A DNA stretch of 64,000 nt, taken from the NCBI RefSeq assembly GCF_026967985.1, contig NZ_JAPVBJ010000003.1:371101-435100 (forward strand), read 5' to 3'. The DNA is from Modestobacter sp. VKM Ac-2984. GTDB taxonomy: Bacteria; Actinomycetota; Actinomycetes; Mycobacteriales; Geodermatophilaceae. Shown here one piece after another: positions 1-8,290 of this stretch. Positions within the stretch are counted from its first letter, which is position 1. Each line of letters opens with the position of its first letter. Position numbers and translations under genes: made by a program. The notes beneath the pieces were generated by a model. It saw nothing but the letters and a program-made list of their open reading frames with translations, was not told the DNA's origin and did not search any database.

Positions 1-66
1 ACGTCCAGCAGGAGTCCCAGCGGTGGCGTGCTCACCGGCCCATCCTGCCGACGAGCGGCCGCGGCC

Positions 67-72
67 TAGGGT
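67..72 (+). promoter_or_regulatory. -10 element of leaderless dop promoter
   Basis: TAGGGT lies 6 nt before the dop ATG, so transcription probably begins at or next to the start codon. Confidence 0.5.
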
Positions 73-78
73 TGGGGC

Positions 79-1584
79 ATGAGCGTGCGTCGGGTCATGG
101 GCACGGAGCTCGAGTACGGCATCTCGGTGCCGGGGCAGCCAGGGGCGAACCCGACGACGCTGTCGAGCCAGGTGGTGAACGCCTGGGCGGTGGCCGAGGC
201 GCCGACGCCGCGCCGGCCGCGCTGGGACTTCGAGGAGGAGTCGCCACTGCGGGACGCCCGCGGCTTCGACCTGTCCCCGGCGCAGGCGCTGGACCACAAC
301 GACCTGGACGACGACTCGGGGATGGCGAACGTCATCCTCACCAACGGGGCCCGGCTCTACGTCGACCACGCCCACCCGGAGTACTCCACGCCGGAGGTCA
401 CCAGCCCGCGCGACATCGTGCTGTGGGACAAGGCGGGGGAGCAGGTGATGGCCGAGGCGGCCCGCCGCGCCGCCCGCGTGCCCGGCACCCAGCCAATCCA
501 GCTCTACAAGAACAACACCGACGGCAAGGGTGCCTCCTACGGGGCGCACGAGAACTACCTGATGAGCCGGTCGACGCCGTTCATCGACATCATCCGCGGC
601 TTGATCCCGTTCTTCGTGACCCGCCAGGTGTTCGCCGGCGCCGGCCGGGTCGGGATCGGCCCCGAGGGCCGCACCGACGGCTTCCAGCTGTCCCAGCGCG
701 CCGACTTCTTCGAGGTCGAGGTGGGCCTGGAGACGACGCTCAAGCGGCCGATCATCAACACCCGGGACGAGCCGCACGCCAACCCCGACGACTACCGCCG
801 GCTGCACGTGATCATCGGCGACGCGAACCTCGCCGAGCTGTCGACCTACCTCAAGGTCGGGACGACCTCGCTGGTCCTCGCCATGATCGAGGCGAAGGCG
901 CTCAGCCAGGACCTCACCATCGAGGAGCCGGTCGAGGCGTTGCAGGCGATCAGCCACGACCCCTCGCTGACCCACCGGGTGCGGCTGCGCGACGGCCGCC
1001 GGCTGACCGCGATCGAGGTGCAGCGGGAGTACCTGGCCCAGGCGCAGAAGTTCGTGGCCGACAACGGGGACGACGACGAGCAGACCGCCGACGTGCTGGC
1101 CCGGTGGGCCGAGGTGCTCGACGAGCTGGCCGTCGACCCGATGCGGCTGGCCGACCGGCTGGACTGGCCGGCCAAGCTCCGGCTGCTGGAGGGGTACCGG
1201 CAGCGCGACGGCCTCAGCTGGGGCGACGCCCGGCTCAAGTTGGTCGACCTGCAGTACTCCGACGTCCGCCCGGACAAGGGGCTCTACCACCGGCTGGTGG
1301 CCCGCGGCTCGATGCAGCGGCTGCTCACCGACGCCGAGGTGACCGAGGCGATGACCCACCCCCCGTCGGACACCCGGGCCTACTTCCGCGGCGAGTGCCT
1401 GCGCCGCTACCCGGGTCAGGTCGCTGCGGCGTCGTGGGACTCGGTGGTCTTCGACGTCGGCCGGGAGAACCTGGTGCGCATCCCGACCATGGAGCCGCTG
1501 CGGGGCACCCGGGAGCACGTCGGCGCGCTGTTCGACGCCACCTCCACCGCCGCCGAGCTGGTCGACCGGCTCACCGCCCGCTGA
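79..1584 (+). CDS. dop: Depupylase/deamidase Dop
   Basis: Dop deamidates the C-terminal Gln of Pup to Glu, which allows ligation by PafA, and also removes Pup from tagged proteins in the cytoplasm. The 501-residue product begins with the family signature GTELEYGIS, where the acidic residues belong to the carboxylate-amine-ligase-like active site. It also has the [11 protein letters not shown] loop and the shared Dop/PafA segments YKNNTDGKG and INTRDEPHA. It is clearly paralogous to pafA at 4490 but carries the N-terminal insertion typical of Dop. The ATG is supported by TAGGGT 6 nt upstream (leaderless). It is followed by pup after about 105 nt, the usual actinobacterial order. The pup product ends in Gln, so Dop is needed here. 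Confidence 0.96.
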   Translation: MSVRRVMGTELEYGISVPGQPGANPTTLSSQVVNAWAVAEAPTPRRPRWDFEEESPLRDARGFDLSPAQALDHNDLDDDSGMANVILTNGARLYVDHAHPEYSTPEVTSPRDIVLWDKAGEQVMAEAARRAARVPGTQPIQLYKNNTDGKGASYGAHENYLMSRSTPFIDIIRGLIPFFVTRQVFAGAGRVGIGPEGRTDGFQLSQRADFFEVEVGLETTLKRPIINTRDEPHANPDDYRRLHVIIGDANLAELSTYLKVGTTSLVLAMIEAKALSQDLTIEEPVEALQAISHDPSLTHRVRLRDGRRLTAIEVQREYLAQAQKFVADNGDDDEQTADVLARWAEVLDELAVDPMRLADRLDWPAKLRLLEGYRQRDGLSWGDARLKLVDLQYSDVRPDKGLYHRLVARGSMQRLLTDAEVTEAMTHPPSDTRAYFRGECLRRYPGQVAAASWDSVVFDVGRENLVRIPTMEPLRGTREHVGALFDATSTAAELVDRLTAR

Positions 1585-1643
1585 CCCGCGGCCGCCCTGC
1601 GACGGCGCGGCCGCGCGAGCGGCGGACTGTCACACGGCGCGGG

Positions 1644-1649
1644 TAGCTT
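1644..1649 (+). promoter_or_regulatory. Candidate -10 element for pup
   Basis: TAGCTT about 41 nt before the pup ATG, followed by a Shine-Dalgarno-like CTGGAGGG. This suggests pup has its own leadered promoter in addition to read-through from dop. Confidence 0.35.
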
Positions 1650-1689
1650 CTGCCTCAGCACGACCCAGCAGCGAGCTCTGGAGGGCGAG

Positions 1690-1899
1690 ATGGCCACGAG
1701 GGACACCGGCGGGCAGCAGAAGGCCACGCGCACGCGGGAGGAGACCGAGGAGGTCGAGGCGTCGGTCGACACCGAGGCCGCCGAGCGGCGCCAGGAGATG
1801 ACCGACGACGTCGACTCGATTCTCGACGAAATCGACGGCGTCCTCGAGGAGAATGCTGAGGAATTTGTTAGGAGCTATGTACAAAAAGGAGGCCAATAG
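1690..1899 (+). CDS. pup: Prokaryotic ubiquitin-like protein Pup
   Basis: This 69-residue, acidic, mostly disordered protein tag is attached through its C-terminal residue to lysines of substrates by PafA and recognised by the proteasomal ATPase. The C-terminal half has the diagnostic helix with LDEIDGVLEENAEEFV and the end QKGGQ. The terminal Gln must be deamidated by Dop. The ribosome-binding site GGAGG lies about 8 nt before the ATG. The last 16 or so codons are unlike the rest of the gene: AAT, GCT, GAA, TTT, GTT, AGG, TAT, GTA, CAA, AAA and GGA replace the GC-ending codons used elsewhere. The block 1861-1920 has only 23 G+C in 60 bases. The stop codon TAG lies inside a hairpin (1891-1913) and the ribosome-binding site of the next gene lies inside the pup reading frame. 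Confidence 0.97.
   Translation: MATRDTGGQQKATRTREETEEVEASVDTEAAERRQEMTDDVDSILDEIDGVLEENAEEFVRSYVQKGGQ
1886..1892 (+). promoter_or_regulatory. Strong Shine-Dalgarno inside pup for the endonuclease gene
   Basis: AAGGAGG is within the last pup codons, 29 nt before the ATG at 1922. That is too far for direct use, unless the intervening hairpin folds and shortens the distance to about 8 nt. Confidence 0.45.
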
Positions 1900-1913
1900 C
1901 CATTCTATTGGCC
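1891..1913 (+). other. Inverted repeat at the pup stop codon
   Basis: A perfect 9-bp stem, GGCCAATAG and CTATTGGCC, with a 5-nt loop CCATT. It spans the pup stop codon and lies between the internal Shine-Dalgarno and the ATG of the next gene. There is no U-tract, so a translational or processing role is more likely than termination. Confidence 0.7.
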
Positions 1914-1921
1914 ATTAAAGA

Positions 1922-2554
1922 ATGGTTGACTCGAAATACTGTAAGGACTGTGGTGAGGTCCGACCAGCAGGAGAGTTCACGTCCGACCGCCGGAGGGCTG
2001 ACGGCTTGAGCTTCTACTGCAAGGTCCATGCTCGCCGACGCCACCTCGCCGCCAAGGACGCTCGACGAGGACCGCCACGCTCCAGACACCGGCGCGAGAC
2101 GGTGGTCGGCGAGGGGGAGAAGTGGTGTCCGGACTGCTCACTGGTGAAGCCGATCAGTGACTTCGTCCGCAATTCCAGCCAATCTTCCGGCCGTTCGGCC
2201 TACTGCAAGCCGTGTCACAACGCCCGGGGCAAGGCCTCGAAGGAGAAGGTCGGCGGATCGCGGACATACCATCTCCAGCGGCGGTACGGCATCACGGCCG
2301 TCGAGGCGGACGCCATGCTGGCCGACCAGGGCGGCCTCTGCGCCATCTGCGCCAAGGCGCCGGCGGCGCACGTCGACCACGACCACGACAGCGGCGCTGT
2401 CCGGTCCCTCCTGTGTTTCAACTGCAACGGCGGGCTGGGGCAGTTCAAGGACGACCCCGCGCTGCTCCGGGTGGCGGCCCGATACGTCGAGTCGGATCAC
2501 GCCGGCCAGCTGGTCGGCCCGCCGCCGGGCCAGCAGTGGTGGCCGACCGACTGA
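1922..2554 (+). CDS. Endonuclease-VII-like HNH nuclease in the pup-prcB interval
   Basis: A 210-residue protein with two N-terminal Cys4-type motifs ([11 protein letters not shown] with [10 protein letters not shown], and [11 protein letters not shown] with [12 protein letters not shown]). The C-terminal domain resembles recombination endonuclease VII/HNH enzymes: ...[33 protein letters not shown]. The His-Asp-His run and the CAIC/CFNC pairs are the expected metal- and zinc-binding residues. It probably cuts DNA; the target is unknown. It sits between pup and prcB in the same orientation, 22 nt after pup. The first 60 or so bases of the gene and the end of pup are AT-rich relative to their surroundings. 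I recall endonuclease-VII-like genes annotated at this position in some other actinomycetes but cannot check. It could be a resident operon gene or a homing-type insertion. Confidence 0.85.
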   Translation: MVDSKYCKDCGEVRPAGEFTSDRRRADGLSFYCKVHARRRHLAAKDARRGPPRSRHRRETVVGEGEKWCPDCSLVKPISDFVRNSSQSSGRSAYCKPCHNARGKASKEKVGGSRTYHLQRRYGITAVEADAMLADQGGLCAICAKAPAAHVDHDHDSGAVRSLLCFNCNGGLGQFKDDPALLRVAARYVESDHAGQLVGPPPGQQWWPTD

Positions 2555-2666
2555 CCGGCCCGCCGGTAGGGTCGGCGGGGCGTCGGCCCGGCAGCTCCGC
2601 GGCCGCCCGGCGCAGCAGAGACAGCAGCACGGACCGCCGTCGGACGACGGCAGGAGAGGCGGATGG

Positions 2667-3509
2667 GTGACCGAGACGTCAGCTGGTCGGAGCGGGTTCC
2701 CGCCCGCGTACCTGGACCGGGTGGGCTCCTCGTTCACCGACTTCCTGGGCACCACCGCCCCCGACCTGCTGCCCGGCCGGCGCACCGTCCCGACGGTGTC
2801 CGTGGCTGACCTGGCCCCGCACGCCACCACGATCGTCGCCGCCACCTTCGACGGCGGGGTGCTGATGGGCGGCGACCGCCGGGCGACCATGGGCAACCTG
2901 ATCTCCAGCCGGGACATCGAGAAGGTCTACGCCGCCGACTCCTGGTCGGTGATCGGCATCGCCGGCGCCGCGGGCATCGCGATCGAGATGGTCCGGCTCT
3001 ACCAGGTCGAGCTCGAGCACTACGAGAAGATCGAGGGGATGACGATGTCCCTCGACGGCAAGGCCAACCGCCTCGCCGCGATGATCCGGGGCAACCTCGG
3101 CGCCGCCATGCAGGGCCTCGCCGTCGTCCCGCTGTTCGCCGGCTACGACCTCGACGCAGCCGAGGGGGTCAGCCCCGGCCGGATCTTCAGCTACGACGTC
3201 ACCGGCGGGAACTACGAGGAGCGCGGCTACGCCTCGGTCGGCTCCGGCTCGCTGTTCGCCCGCAACTCGCTGAAGAAGACCTGGCGCCCCGGCCTCGCCG
3301 CCGACGCCGCCACCCGCACGCTCGTCGAAGCCCTCTACGACGCCGCCGACGACGACTCCGCCACCGGCGGCCCCGACACCGTGCGCCGGCTGTACCCGAT
3401 CGTCTACCGGGTCGACGCCGAGGGCGCCGTCCGGCTCCCGGACGACGAGGTCGCCGCCATCGCCACCACCATCGTCGCCGAGCGCTCGGCCGTAGACGGG
3501 CAGGGCTGA
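2667..3509 (+). CDS. prcB: 20S proteasome subunit beta PrcB
   Basis: This is the catalytic beta subunit of the actinobacterial 20S proteasome. A GTG start at 2667 is chosen because AGGAG lies 10 nt upstream; the frame is open further upstream, but the extra residues are low-complexity. The 280-residue precursor has a propeptide of 53 residues. The mature chain would begin at Thr54 in the motif [13 protein letters not shown], the N-terminal threonine nucleophile. The next signature is [10 protein letters not shown], with the conserved Asp-Arg. The prcA ATG follows 3 nt after the stop, so the subunits are translated together. It lies 112 nt downstream of the endonuclease gene. Confidence 0.96.
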   Translation: MTETSAGRSGFPPAYLDRVGSSFTDFLGTTAPDLLPGRRTVPTVSVADLAPHATTIVAATFDGGVLMGGDRRATMGNLISSRDIEKVYAADSWSVIGIAGAAGIAIEMVRLYQVELEHYEKIEGMTMSLDGKANRLAAMIRGNLGAAMQGLAVVPLFAGYDLDAAEGVSPGRIFSYDVTGGNYEERGYASVGSGSLFARNSLKKTWRPGLAADAATRTLVEALYDAADDDSATGGPDTVRRLYPIVYRVDAEGAVRLPDDEVAAIATTIVAERSAVDGQG

Positions 3510-3512
3510 GCC

Positions 3513-4430
3513 ATGACCATGCCGTACTACGCCTCGGCCGAGCAGGTCATGCGCGACCGCTCGGAGTACGCCCGCAAGGGCATCTCCCGCGGTCGCAGCG
3601 TCGCCGTCCTCACCTATGCCGACGGCGTGCTGTTCATCGCCGAGAACCCCAGCGCCACGCTGCACAAGGTCAGCGAGCTCTACGACCGGATCGGGTTCGC
3701 CGCGGTCGGCCGCTACTCCGAGTTCGAGAGCCTGCGGGTGGCCGGCATCCGGTTGGCCGACGTCCGTGGCTACTCCTACAACCGGCGGGACGTCACCGGC
3801 CGGGTCATCGCCAACGCCTACGCGCAGACCCTCGGGGCGGTCTTCACCGAGCAGATGAAGCCCTTCGAGGTCGAGCTCTGCGTGGCCGAGGTGGGGGAGG
3901 ACTCCAGCTCCGACCAGCTCTACCGGCTCACCTTCGACGGGTCGATCGTCGACGAGGCGTCTTTCGTGGTCATGGGCGGGCAGGCCGAGGCGGTCAGCAA
4001 CCACCTGCGCGAGCACTACACCGCCGGCATGAGCCTGGAGCAGGCCCTGCGGGTCGGCGTCCGCGCGCTGTCCGCGGTCAGCCCGGTCACCGCGGCCAAC
4101 GGCGGGGCGCACGACCAGCTGCCCGCCGAGCAACTCGAGGTGGCGGTCCTGGACCGGCGGCGTCCCAAGCGGGCGTTCCGTCGCGTCGTCGGTGCCGCGC
4201 TGACCAACCTGCTGTCGGACCAGCAGACGGCGACCGAGCCCACCGAGAGCCCGGCCGAGGCGGCCGCCACCCACGCTCCCACCGTGCCGGCGCCGGGCAC
4301 CCCCGCCGGTCTGGGCGACCCGGCGGCCGTCGACACCGCCGGCGGCACCGAGCAGGCCTCCGCACAGCCCCGCACGCAGGACGGCGTCGGCGGCGGCACC
4401 GACGGCGAGACCCCGGACCGCGAGCAGTGA
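3513..4430 (+). CDS. prcA: 20S proteasome subunit alpha PrcA
   Basis: The alpha ring subunit gates the proteasome and docks the Pup-recognising ATPase. The product is 305 residues, starting [29 protein letters not shown], with the usual alpha-type N-terminal gate segment [13 protein letters not shown]. The proteasome fold ends near residue 240. About 60 further residues rich in Thr, Pro, Ala and Gly form a tail that looks disordered and is longer than the mycobacterial protein (about 248 residues). It starts 3 nt after prcB. A strong hairpin (4435-4470) follows the stop codon, before pafA. Confidence 0.95.
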   Translation: MTMPYYASAEQVMRDRSEYARKGISRGRSVAVLTYADGVLFIAENPSATLHKVSELYDRIGFAAVGRYSEFESLRVAGIRLADVRGYSYNRRDVTGRVIANAYAQTLGAVFTEQMKPFEVELCVAEVGEDSSSDQLYRLTFDGSIVDEASFVVMGGQAEAVSNHLREHYTAGMSLEQALRVGVRALSAVSPVTAANGGAHDQLPAEQLEVAVLDRRRPKRAFRRVVGAALTNLLSDQQTATEPTESPAEAAATHAPTVPAPGTPAGLGDPAAVDTAGGTEQASAQPRTQDGVGGGTDGETPDREQ

Positions 4431-4434
4431 GCGG

Positions 4435-4470
4435 CGCGGCGCACTCGGGACACGAGCCGAGTGCGCCGCG
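4435..4470 (+). other. 14-bp hairpin between prcA and pafA
   Basis: Arms CGCGGCGCACTCGG (4435-4448) and CCGAGTGCGCCGCG (4457-4470) are perfectly complementary with an 8-nt loop. It begins 4 nt after the prcA stop and ends 19 nt before the pafA GTG. It may be a partial terminator or an RNA-processing/stability element that separates proteasome and ligase expression. There is no U-tract. Confidence 0.75.
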
Positions 4471-4489
4471 GACGCCTACGCTCGGCGAG

Positions 4490-5848
4490 GTGGAGCGACG
4501 GATCTTCGGCATCGAGACCGAGTACGGCGTCACGTGCACCTTCAAGGGGCAGCGCCGCCTCTCACCTGACGAGGTCGCCCGCTACCTGTTCCGCCGGGTG
4601 GTCTCGTGGGGCCGCAGCTCGAACGTCTTCCTGCGCAACGGCTCCCGGCTGTACCTGGACGTGGGCAGCCACCCCGAGTACGCCACCGCCGAGTGCGACG
4701 ACGTCACCGAGCTCGTCGTCCACGACAAGGCGGGGGAGCGGATCCTCGAGGGGCTGCTGATCGACGCGGAGCAGCGCCTGAACGAAGAGGGCGTCACCGG
4801 CGACATCTACCTGTTCAAGAACAACACCGACTCGGCCGGCAACAGCTACGGCTGTCACGAGAACTACCTGGTCGGCCGGCACGGTGAGTTCAGCCGGATG
4901 GCCGACGTGCTGATCCCGTTCCTGGTCAGCCGGCAGATGGTGGTCGGCGCAGGGAAGGTGCTGCAGACCCCGCGCGGCGCGGTCTACTGCGTCAGCCAGC
5001 GGGCCGAGCACATCTGGGAGGGCGTCTCCAGCGCCACCACCCGGTCGCGGCCGATCATCAACACCCGCGACGAGCCGCACGCCGACGCCGAGAAGTACCG
5101 CCGGCTGCACGTCATCGTCGGCGACTCGAACATGAGCGAGACGACGACGCTGCTCAAGGTCACCATCACCGACCTGGTGCTGCGGATGATCGAGCAGGGC
5201 GTGGTGCTGCGGGACATGACCCTGGAGAACCCGATCCGGGCCATCCGGGAGATCAGCCACGACCTGACCGGACGGCGCAAGGTCCGGCTGGCCAACGGCC
5301 GGGAGATGTCGGCCCTGGAGATCCAGCAGGAGTACCACGACCGCGCCGCCGAGTTCGTCGACCGCGAGGGCTACGGCCCGGTGCACCGGCAGATGCTCGA
5401 GCTGTGGGGGCGCACCCTCAAGGCCGTCGACAGCGGTGACCTCTCGCTGATCGACCGGGAGATCGACTGGGCCATCAAGCACCAGCTGCTCCACCGGTAC
5501 ATGGCCAAGCGCGACCTGACGCTGTCCAGCTCCCGGGTCGCCCAGATGGACCTCGCCTACCACGACATCCGCCGCAACCGCGGCCTGTACTACCTGCTGG
5601 AGAAGGCCGGCCAGGTCGAGCGGGTCGCCCACGACCCGGCGATCTTCGAGGCCAAGAACGTCCCCCCGCAGACCACCCGGGCCAAGCTGCGCGGTGAGTT
5701 CATCCGCCGCGCCCAGGACAAGCGCCGGGACTTCACCGTCGACTGGGTGCACCTCAAGCTCAACGACCAGGCGCAGCGCACGGTGCTGTGCAAGGACCCG
5801 TTCAAGTCCGTCGACGAACGGGTCGAGAAGCTCATCGCCTCCATGTAG
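4490..5848 (+). CDS. pafA: Pup--protein ligase PafA
   Basis: PafA uses ATP to phosphorylate the C-terminal Glu of deamidated Pup and joins it to substrate lysines. The product reads [14 protein letters not shown], placing the expected metal-binding Glu at residue 9, followed by [37 protein letters not shown] and [18 protein letters not shown]. The GTG at 4490 gives 452 residues, the length known for M. tuberculosis PafA. An upstream in-frame GTG at 4427 would run through the hairpin at 4435-4470 and is not preferred. It is the last gene of the proteasome cluster and is followed by a hairpin at 5859-5889. Confidence 0.96.
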   Translation: MERRIFGIETEYGVTCTFKGQRRLSPDEVARYLFRRVVSWGRSSNVFLRNGSRLYLDVGSHPEYATAECDDVTELVVHDKAGERILEGLLIDAEQRLNEEGVTGDIYLFKNNTDSAGNSYGCHENYLVGRHGEFSRMADVLIPFLVSRQMVVGAGKVLQTPRGAVYCVSQRAEHIWEGVSSATTRSRPIINTRDEPHADAEKYRRLHVIVGDSNMSETTTLLKVTITDLVLRMIEQGVVLRDMTLENPIRAIREISHDLTGRRKVRLANGREMSALEIQQEYHDRAAEFVDREGYGPVHRQMLELWGRTLKAVDSGDLSLIDREIDWAIKHQLLHRYMAKRDLTLSSSRVAQMDLAYHDIRRNRGLYYLLEKAGQVERVAHDPAIFEAKNVPPQTTRAKLRGEFIRRAQDKRRDFTVDWVHLKLNDQAQRTVLCKDPFKSVDERVEKLIASM

Positions 5849-5858
5849 GCGGCAGGCC

Positions 5859-5889
5859 ACCCCGCCTCGGCCACCCGCCGGGGCGGGGT
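5859..5889 (+). terminator. Putative terminator after pafA
   Basis: ACCCCGCC (5859-5866) pairs with GGCGGGGT (5882-5889), with a small inner CGG/CCG stem. It lies 11 nt after the pafA stop. No U-tract, as is common in high-GC actinobacteria. Confidence 0.5.
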
Positions 5890-6071
5890 CGGTCATGCCC
5901 GCTCCCGGCCGGGTCCGGAGCGGCGCACGCGCTCGACGAGCGGTGTCACTGCGGCAACCCTGCAGGTGAACGGCCAGGCGACACACAGCGCGGGTCCCTG
6001 ACCGGGAGCCACGTCGGTGGCGCCGTAGCTCCCACACGGTCCGGCGCGCCGCCACCCATGGGCCGTCTCAG

Positions 6072-6087
6072 ACCGTTATCCCCAACT
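6072..6087 (+). repeat. Recurrent intergenic element, copy 1
   Basis: ACCGTTATCCCCAACT, preceded by GCCGTCT at 6062. One of five intergenic copies in the window (also 7013, 22216, 43521 and 53924). Left of dif all copies read CCGTTATCCCC on the + strand. Confidence 0.8.
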
Positions 6088-6216
6088 GGGGCGCGCCGAT
6101 CACAGAAAGACGAAATACAGCACCAGCGACCAGGTCCGCCGTCACAGGACAGCTCTGCGCACCGCCGGACCGACAAGACGGTCGCCCGCTCTGAGCGCGG
6201 CGACCAGACTGCCGCG

Positions 6217-6966
6217 GTGGGCACCGCACTCGTCACCGGCGTCAGCCGCCGCAGCTCCATCGGCTTCGCGATCGCCCGGCGGCTGCTGGACCGCGGCGAC
6301 CGGGTCGTCGTCCAGTCGTGGGCGCCGCACGACGCCGACCAGCCCTGGGGCGGCGACGACCTGGCCGCCGTCCTGGCCGAGCTGGGGGACCCGCCGAACG
6401 TGGTCGCGGACCTGGCCGACCCGGCTGCCCCGGCGCAGCTGGTCGCGGCCGCCCGGGACGCCGTCGGGCCGCTGACCACCCTGGTCGCCGCGCACGCCCG
6501 CAGCGCCAACGGCCGGCTGGCCGAGGTCACCGCCGCCGAGGTCGACCTCTGCTTCGCGGTGAACACCCGGGGCAGCCTGCTGCTCACCCAGGCCTTCGCC
6601 GCCCAGCACGAACCCGCCGCCGGCCCGGGCGCCGTCGTCCTGTTCACCTCCGGCCAGCACCGGGGACCGATGTCCCGTGAGCTGCCGTACGCGATCAGCA
6701 AGGGCGCGATCCAGCAGATGACGCTGTCCCTGGCCGACGAGCTGATCGACGTCGACATCACCGTCAACTGCCTGAACCCGGGCCCGACCGACACCGGCTG
6801 GGCCGACCCGGGCGAGCAGGAGACCGTGACCCGGCTGATGCCGCGGGGCCGCTGGAACACCGCAGCGGAGGCGGCCGCCGTCGTCGCCTGGCTCACCGGC
6901 CCGGACGCTCGCTCGGTCACCGGCCAGACCATCGACGCAGAGGGCGGGTTCCGCCGCTCGGGCTGA
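6217..6966 (+). CDS. Short-chain dehydrogenase/reductase (SDR)
   Basis: A 249-residue NAD(P)-dependent oxidoreductase of the classical SDR type. The N-terminal nucleotide-binding region is TALVTGVSRRSSIGFAIA, a variant of the TGxxxGxG loop. Later motifs are FTSGQHRG, the active-site YAISKGA (Tyr-x-x-x-Lys), NCLNPGPTDTGW and the C-terminal TGQTIDAEGGF found in FabG-like reductases. The substrate is not predictable; family members reduce 3-oxoacyl or alcohol/ketone substrates. The GTG at 6217 places the glycine-rich loop at the N-terminus. The gene is flanked on both sides by direct copies of the 14-bp element (6072 and 7013) sharing extended similarity, which is unusual for a single gene. Confidence 0.88.
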   Translation: MGTALVTGVSRRSSIGFAIARRLLDRGDRVVVQSWAPHDADQPWGGDDLAAVLAELGDPPNVVADLADPAAPAQLVAAARDAVGPLTTLVAAHARSANGRLAEVTAAEVDLCFAVNTRGSLLLTQAFAAQHEPAAGPGAVVLFTSGQHRGPMSRELPYAISKGAIQQMTLSLADELIDVDITVNCLNPGPTDTGWADPGEQETVTRLMPRGRWNTAAEAAAVVAWLTGPDARSVTGQTIDAEGGFRRSG

Positions 6967-6969
6967 GCC

Positions 6970-6989
6970 GGTCACCGCCGGCGGTGACC
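6970..6989 (+). terminator. Bidirectional terminator, SDR and DUF3866 genes
   Basis: A perfect 20-bp palindrome, GGTCACCGCC followed by GGCGGTGACC, in the gap between two convergent genes and 4 nt after the SDR stop. Confidence 0.6.
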
Positions 6990-7012
6990 AGGTGGGTCAC
7001 CGCCGTCTTGTG

Positions 7013-7028
7013 ACCGTTATCCCCAACT
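7013..7028 (+). repeat. Recurrent intergenic element, copy 2
   Basis: ACCGTTATCCCCAACT, preceded by GCCGTCT at 7002, as in copy 1. It lies between convergent gene ends, where no promoter is expected. Confidence 0.8.
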
Positions 7029-7096
7029 ACGCGCCTACCACGCTGGTCAACGGCCACTGCCCGCGCCAAGGGCGCGGTCTCTCCACGCGTGCGTTC

Positions 7097-8215
7097 TCAG
7101 GGGAGGGGCGGGCCGAACAGGAGCAGCTGGGCGGCGAACCGTCCGGCCGCGGCTGCGGCCAGGAAGTAGGCGCGGTCCTCGGCCAGGCCGCGGCCCATCG
7201 TCGACAGCCGCACCGGCGAGGCGGCCAGGGCGTCTTCCAGGCCGACCGAGTCCACCCACTCCACCGGGTTGCGCTCCGGCTGCCCGGCCAGGTCCTCCTC
7301 GACCTGGGTGCCCAGGTCCGAGCCCAGCCCGCGGGGTGCGACGAGGGTGACCCCGCCCATCGCGACCCGGCCGAAGGCGGTCAGCGAGTGGTGGGAGACG
7401 CCGCGGTGCCGGGGGCGGGGGTCGGCGTCGGAGATGCGCAGCGCACCGACGGCCCGCCCGCCGAGCACGTGCACCGCGTTGCAGGCCTCGCCGGCGGCGA
7501 CCCCGGAGAAGCCCCACGGCGTCCCGGTGCCCAGGTTGCCGGGGCCCTGGGTGACGATCGTGACGTCGGCCCGCAGCACGTGCCGGGCGGCCAGCAGCCC
7601 GGTGTGCACCGTGACCGCCTCCACGTCGCCGCCGAACGCCTGCCCGACGGTGACCACCCCGGCCAGCGAGCCGGCCAGGGTGTCCAGGGTCCGGGAGAAC
7701 GCGGCGGGCAGCGCACCCCCGTCGGTCATCACGTAGGCCACGCGCAGCGCCGGGTCGGTGACGTGCACGCCGGCCAGCACCGCGGGCAGCGCGGAGTGCA
7801 GGTCGGCGACGACCACCGGCATGCCGTCGAGGTCCTCGGCGCCGGCGATCGTCTCGTGGTGCGGCGTCTCCTGCTCGTCGACGCCTTGCACGGTCACCTG
7901 CAGCGGCGAGTAGCGGCCCTTCACCAGGTGCCCGGGGCCGGTCGGGTCCGGCGGCAGCCGGTCGGGGACGGCGACGACGAGCGCGTACCCGCCGGTGCCC
8001 AGCCGCTGCGCCCAGGCGGTGGTGTTCAGCAGCACCTCGTCGTCCACCTGGGGCAGCCCGACCAGGGAGGGGTGCGCCAGCGCCTTCAGCGTGCCGTCCT
8101 CGGGGACCTCGACGGTCAGCTCCTGCGCGTCCCGCCACGACCGGCCGAGTGCGGTGACCCGGCCGCGGCGCCAGCGGATCCGGGAGCCGGGGGCGGGAGA
8201 CGGTGCATCAGTCAC
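7097..8215 (-). CDS. DUF3866 family protein
   Basis: A conserved actinobacterial/firmicute protein of unknown function, 372 residues. Family-like segments include VTALGRSWRDAQELTVEV near the N-terminus, GRYSPLQVTVQGVDEQETPHHE, YVMTDGGALPAAFSRT, TQGPGNLGTGTPWGFSG and RHRGVSHHSLTAFGR. The His-rich HRGVSHHS suggests a metal or catalytic site, but no reaction is known. No signal peptide was seen. The GTG start is supported by TAGCCT on the minus strand 6 nt upstream (leaderless). It is divergent from pafB. Confidence 0.8.
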   Translation of the reverse strand: MTDAPSPAPGSRIRWRRGRVTALGRSWRDAQELTVEVPEDGTLKALAHPSLVGLPQVDDEVLLNTTAWAQRLGTGGYALVVAVPDRLPPDPTGPGHLVKGRYSPLQVTVQGVDEQETPHHETIAGAEDLDGMPVVVADLHSALPAVLAGVHVTDPALRVAYVMTDGGALPAAFSRTLDTLAGSLAGVVTVGQAFGGDVEAVTVHTGLLAARHVLRADVTIVTQGPGNLGTGTPWGFSGVAAGEACNAVHVLGGRAVGALRISDADPRPRHRGVSHHSLTAFGRVAMGGVTLVAPRGLGSDLGTQVEEDLAGQPERNPVEWVDSVGLEDALAASPVRLSTMGRGLAEDRAYFLAAAAAGRFAAQLLLFGPPLP

Positions 8216-8221
8216 CGGGGG

Positions 8222-8227
8222 AGGCTA
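8222..8227 (-). promoter_or_regulatory. -10 element of leaderless DUF3866 promoter
   Basis: TAGCCT on the minus strand, 6 nt before the GTG at 8215. Confidence 0.5.
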
Positions 8228-8278
8228 ACCAGCGAGGGCGCCGGCCGCTGTGCACTGAGGCCCCTGGCCGCTGAGCAC

Positions 8279-8284
8279 TAGCCT
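8279..8284 (+). promoter_or_regulatory. -10 element of leaderless pafB promoter
   Basis: TAGCCT, 6 nt before the GTG at 8291. Probably drives the pafBC transcript. Confidence 0.5.
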
Positions 8285-8290
8285 GTCCCC

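Larger units (their letters stand above)
5849..6216. other. Intergenic region pafA-SDR
   Basis: A 368-nt non-coding stretch. It holds the pafA terminator-like hairpin (5859-5889) and copy 1 of the recurrent 14-bp element (6072-6087). No convincing promoter for the downstream dehydrogenase was seen. Confidence 0.6.

Noticed and set aside
1922..2554. Prophage remnant indicated by an endonuclease-VII-like gene
   Set aside because: No other phage genes, integrase or attachment sites are adjacent; the neighbours are the standard proteasome genes.
4427..4489. Upstream GTG at 4427 as the pafA start
   Set aside because: It would translate a 14-bp hairpin and add 21 residues. GTG 4490 gives the family's usual 452 residues and N-terminus.
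2138..6055. Long open frames on the opposite strand of the proteasome genes and elsewhere
   Set aside because: They have Arg/Gly/Pro-rich shadow composition typical of high-GC antisense frames, no recognisable domains, and overlap well-identified genes.
6076..6084. TTATCCCCA in the 14-bp element resembles a DnaA box (TTATCCACA)
   Set aside because: The seventh base differs, there is no cluster of boxes, and the region is near dif rather than oriC. It was treated as part of a different repeated element.
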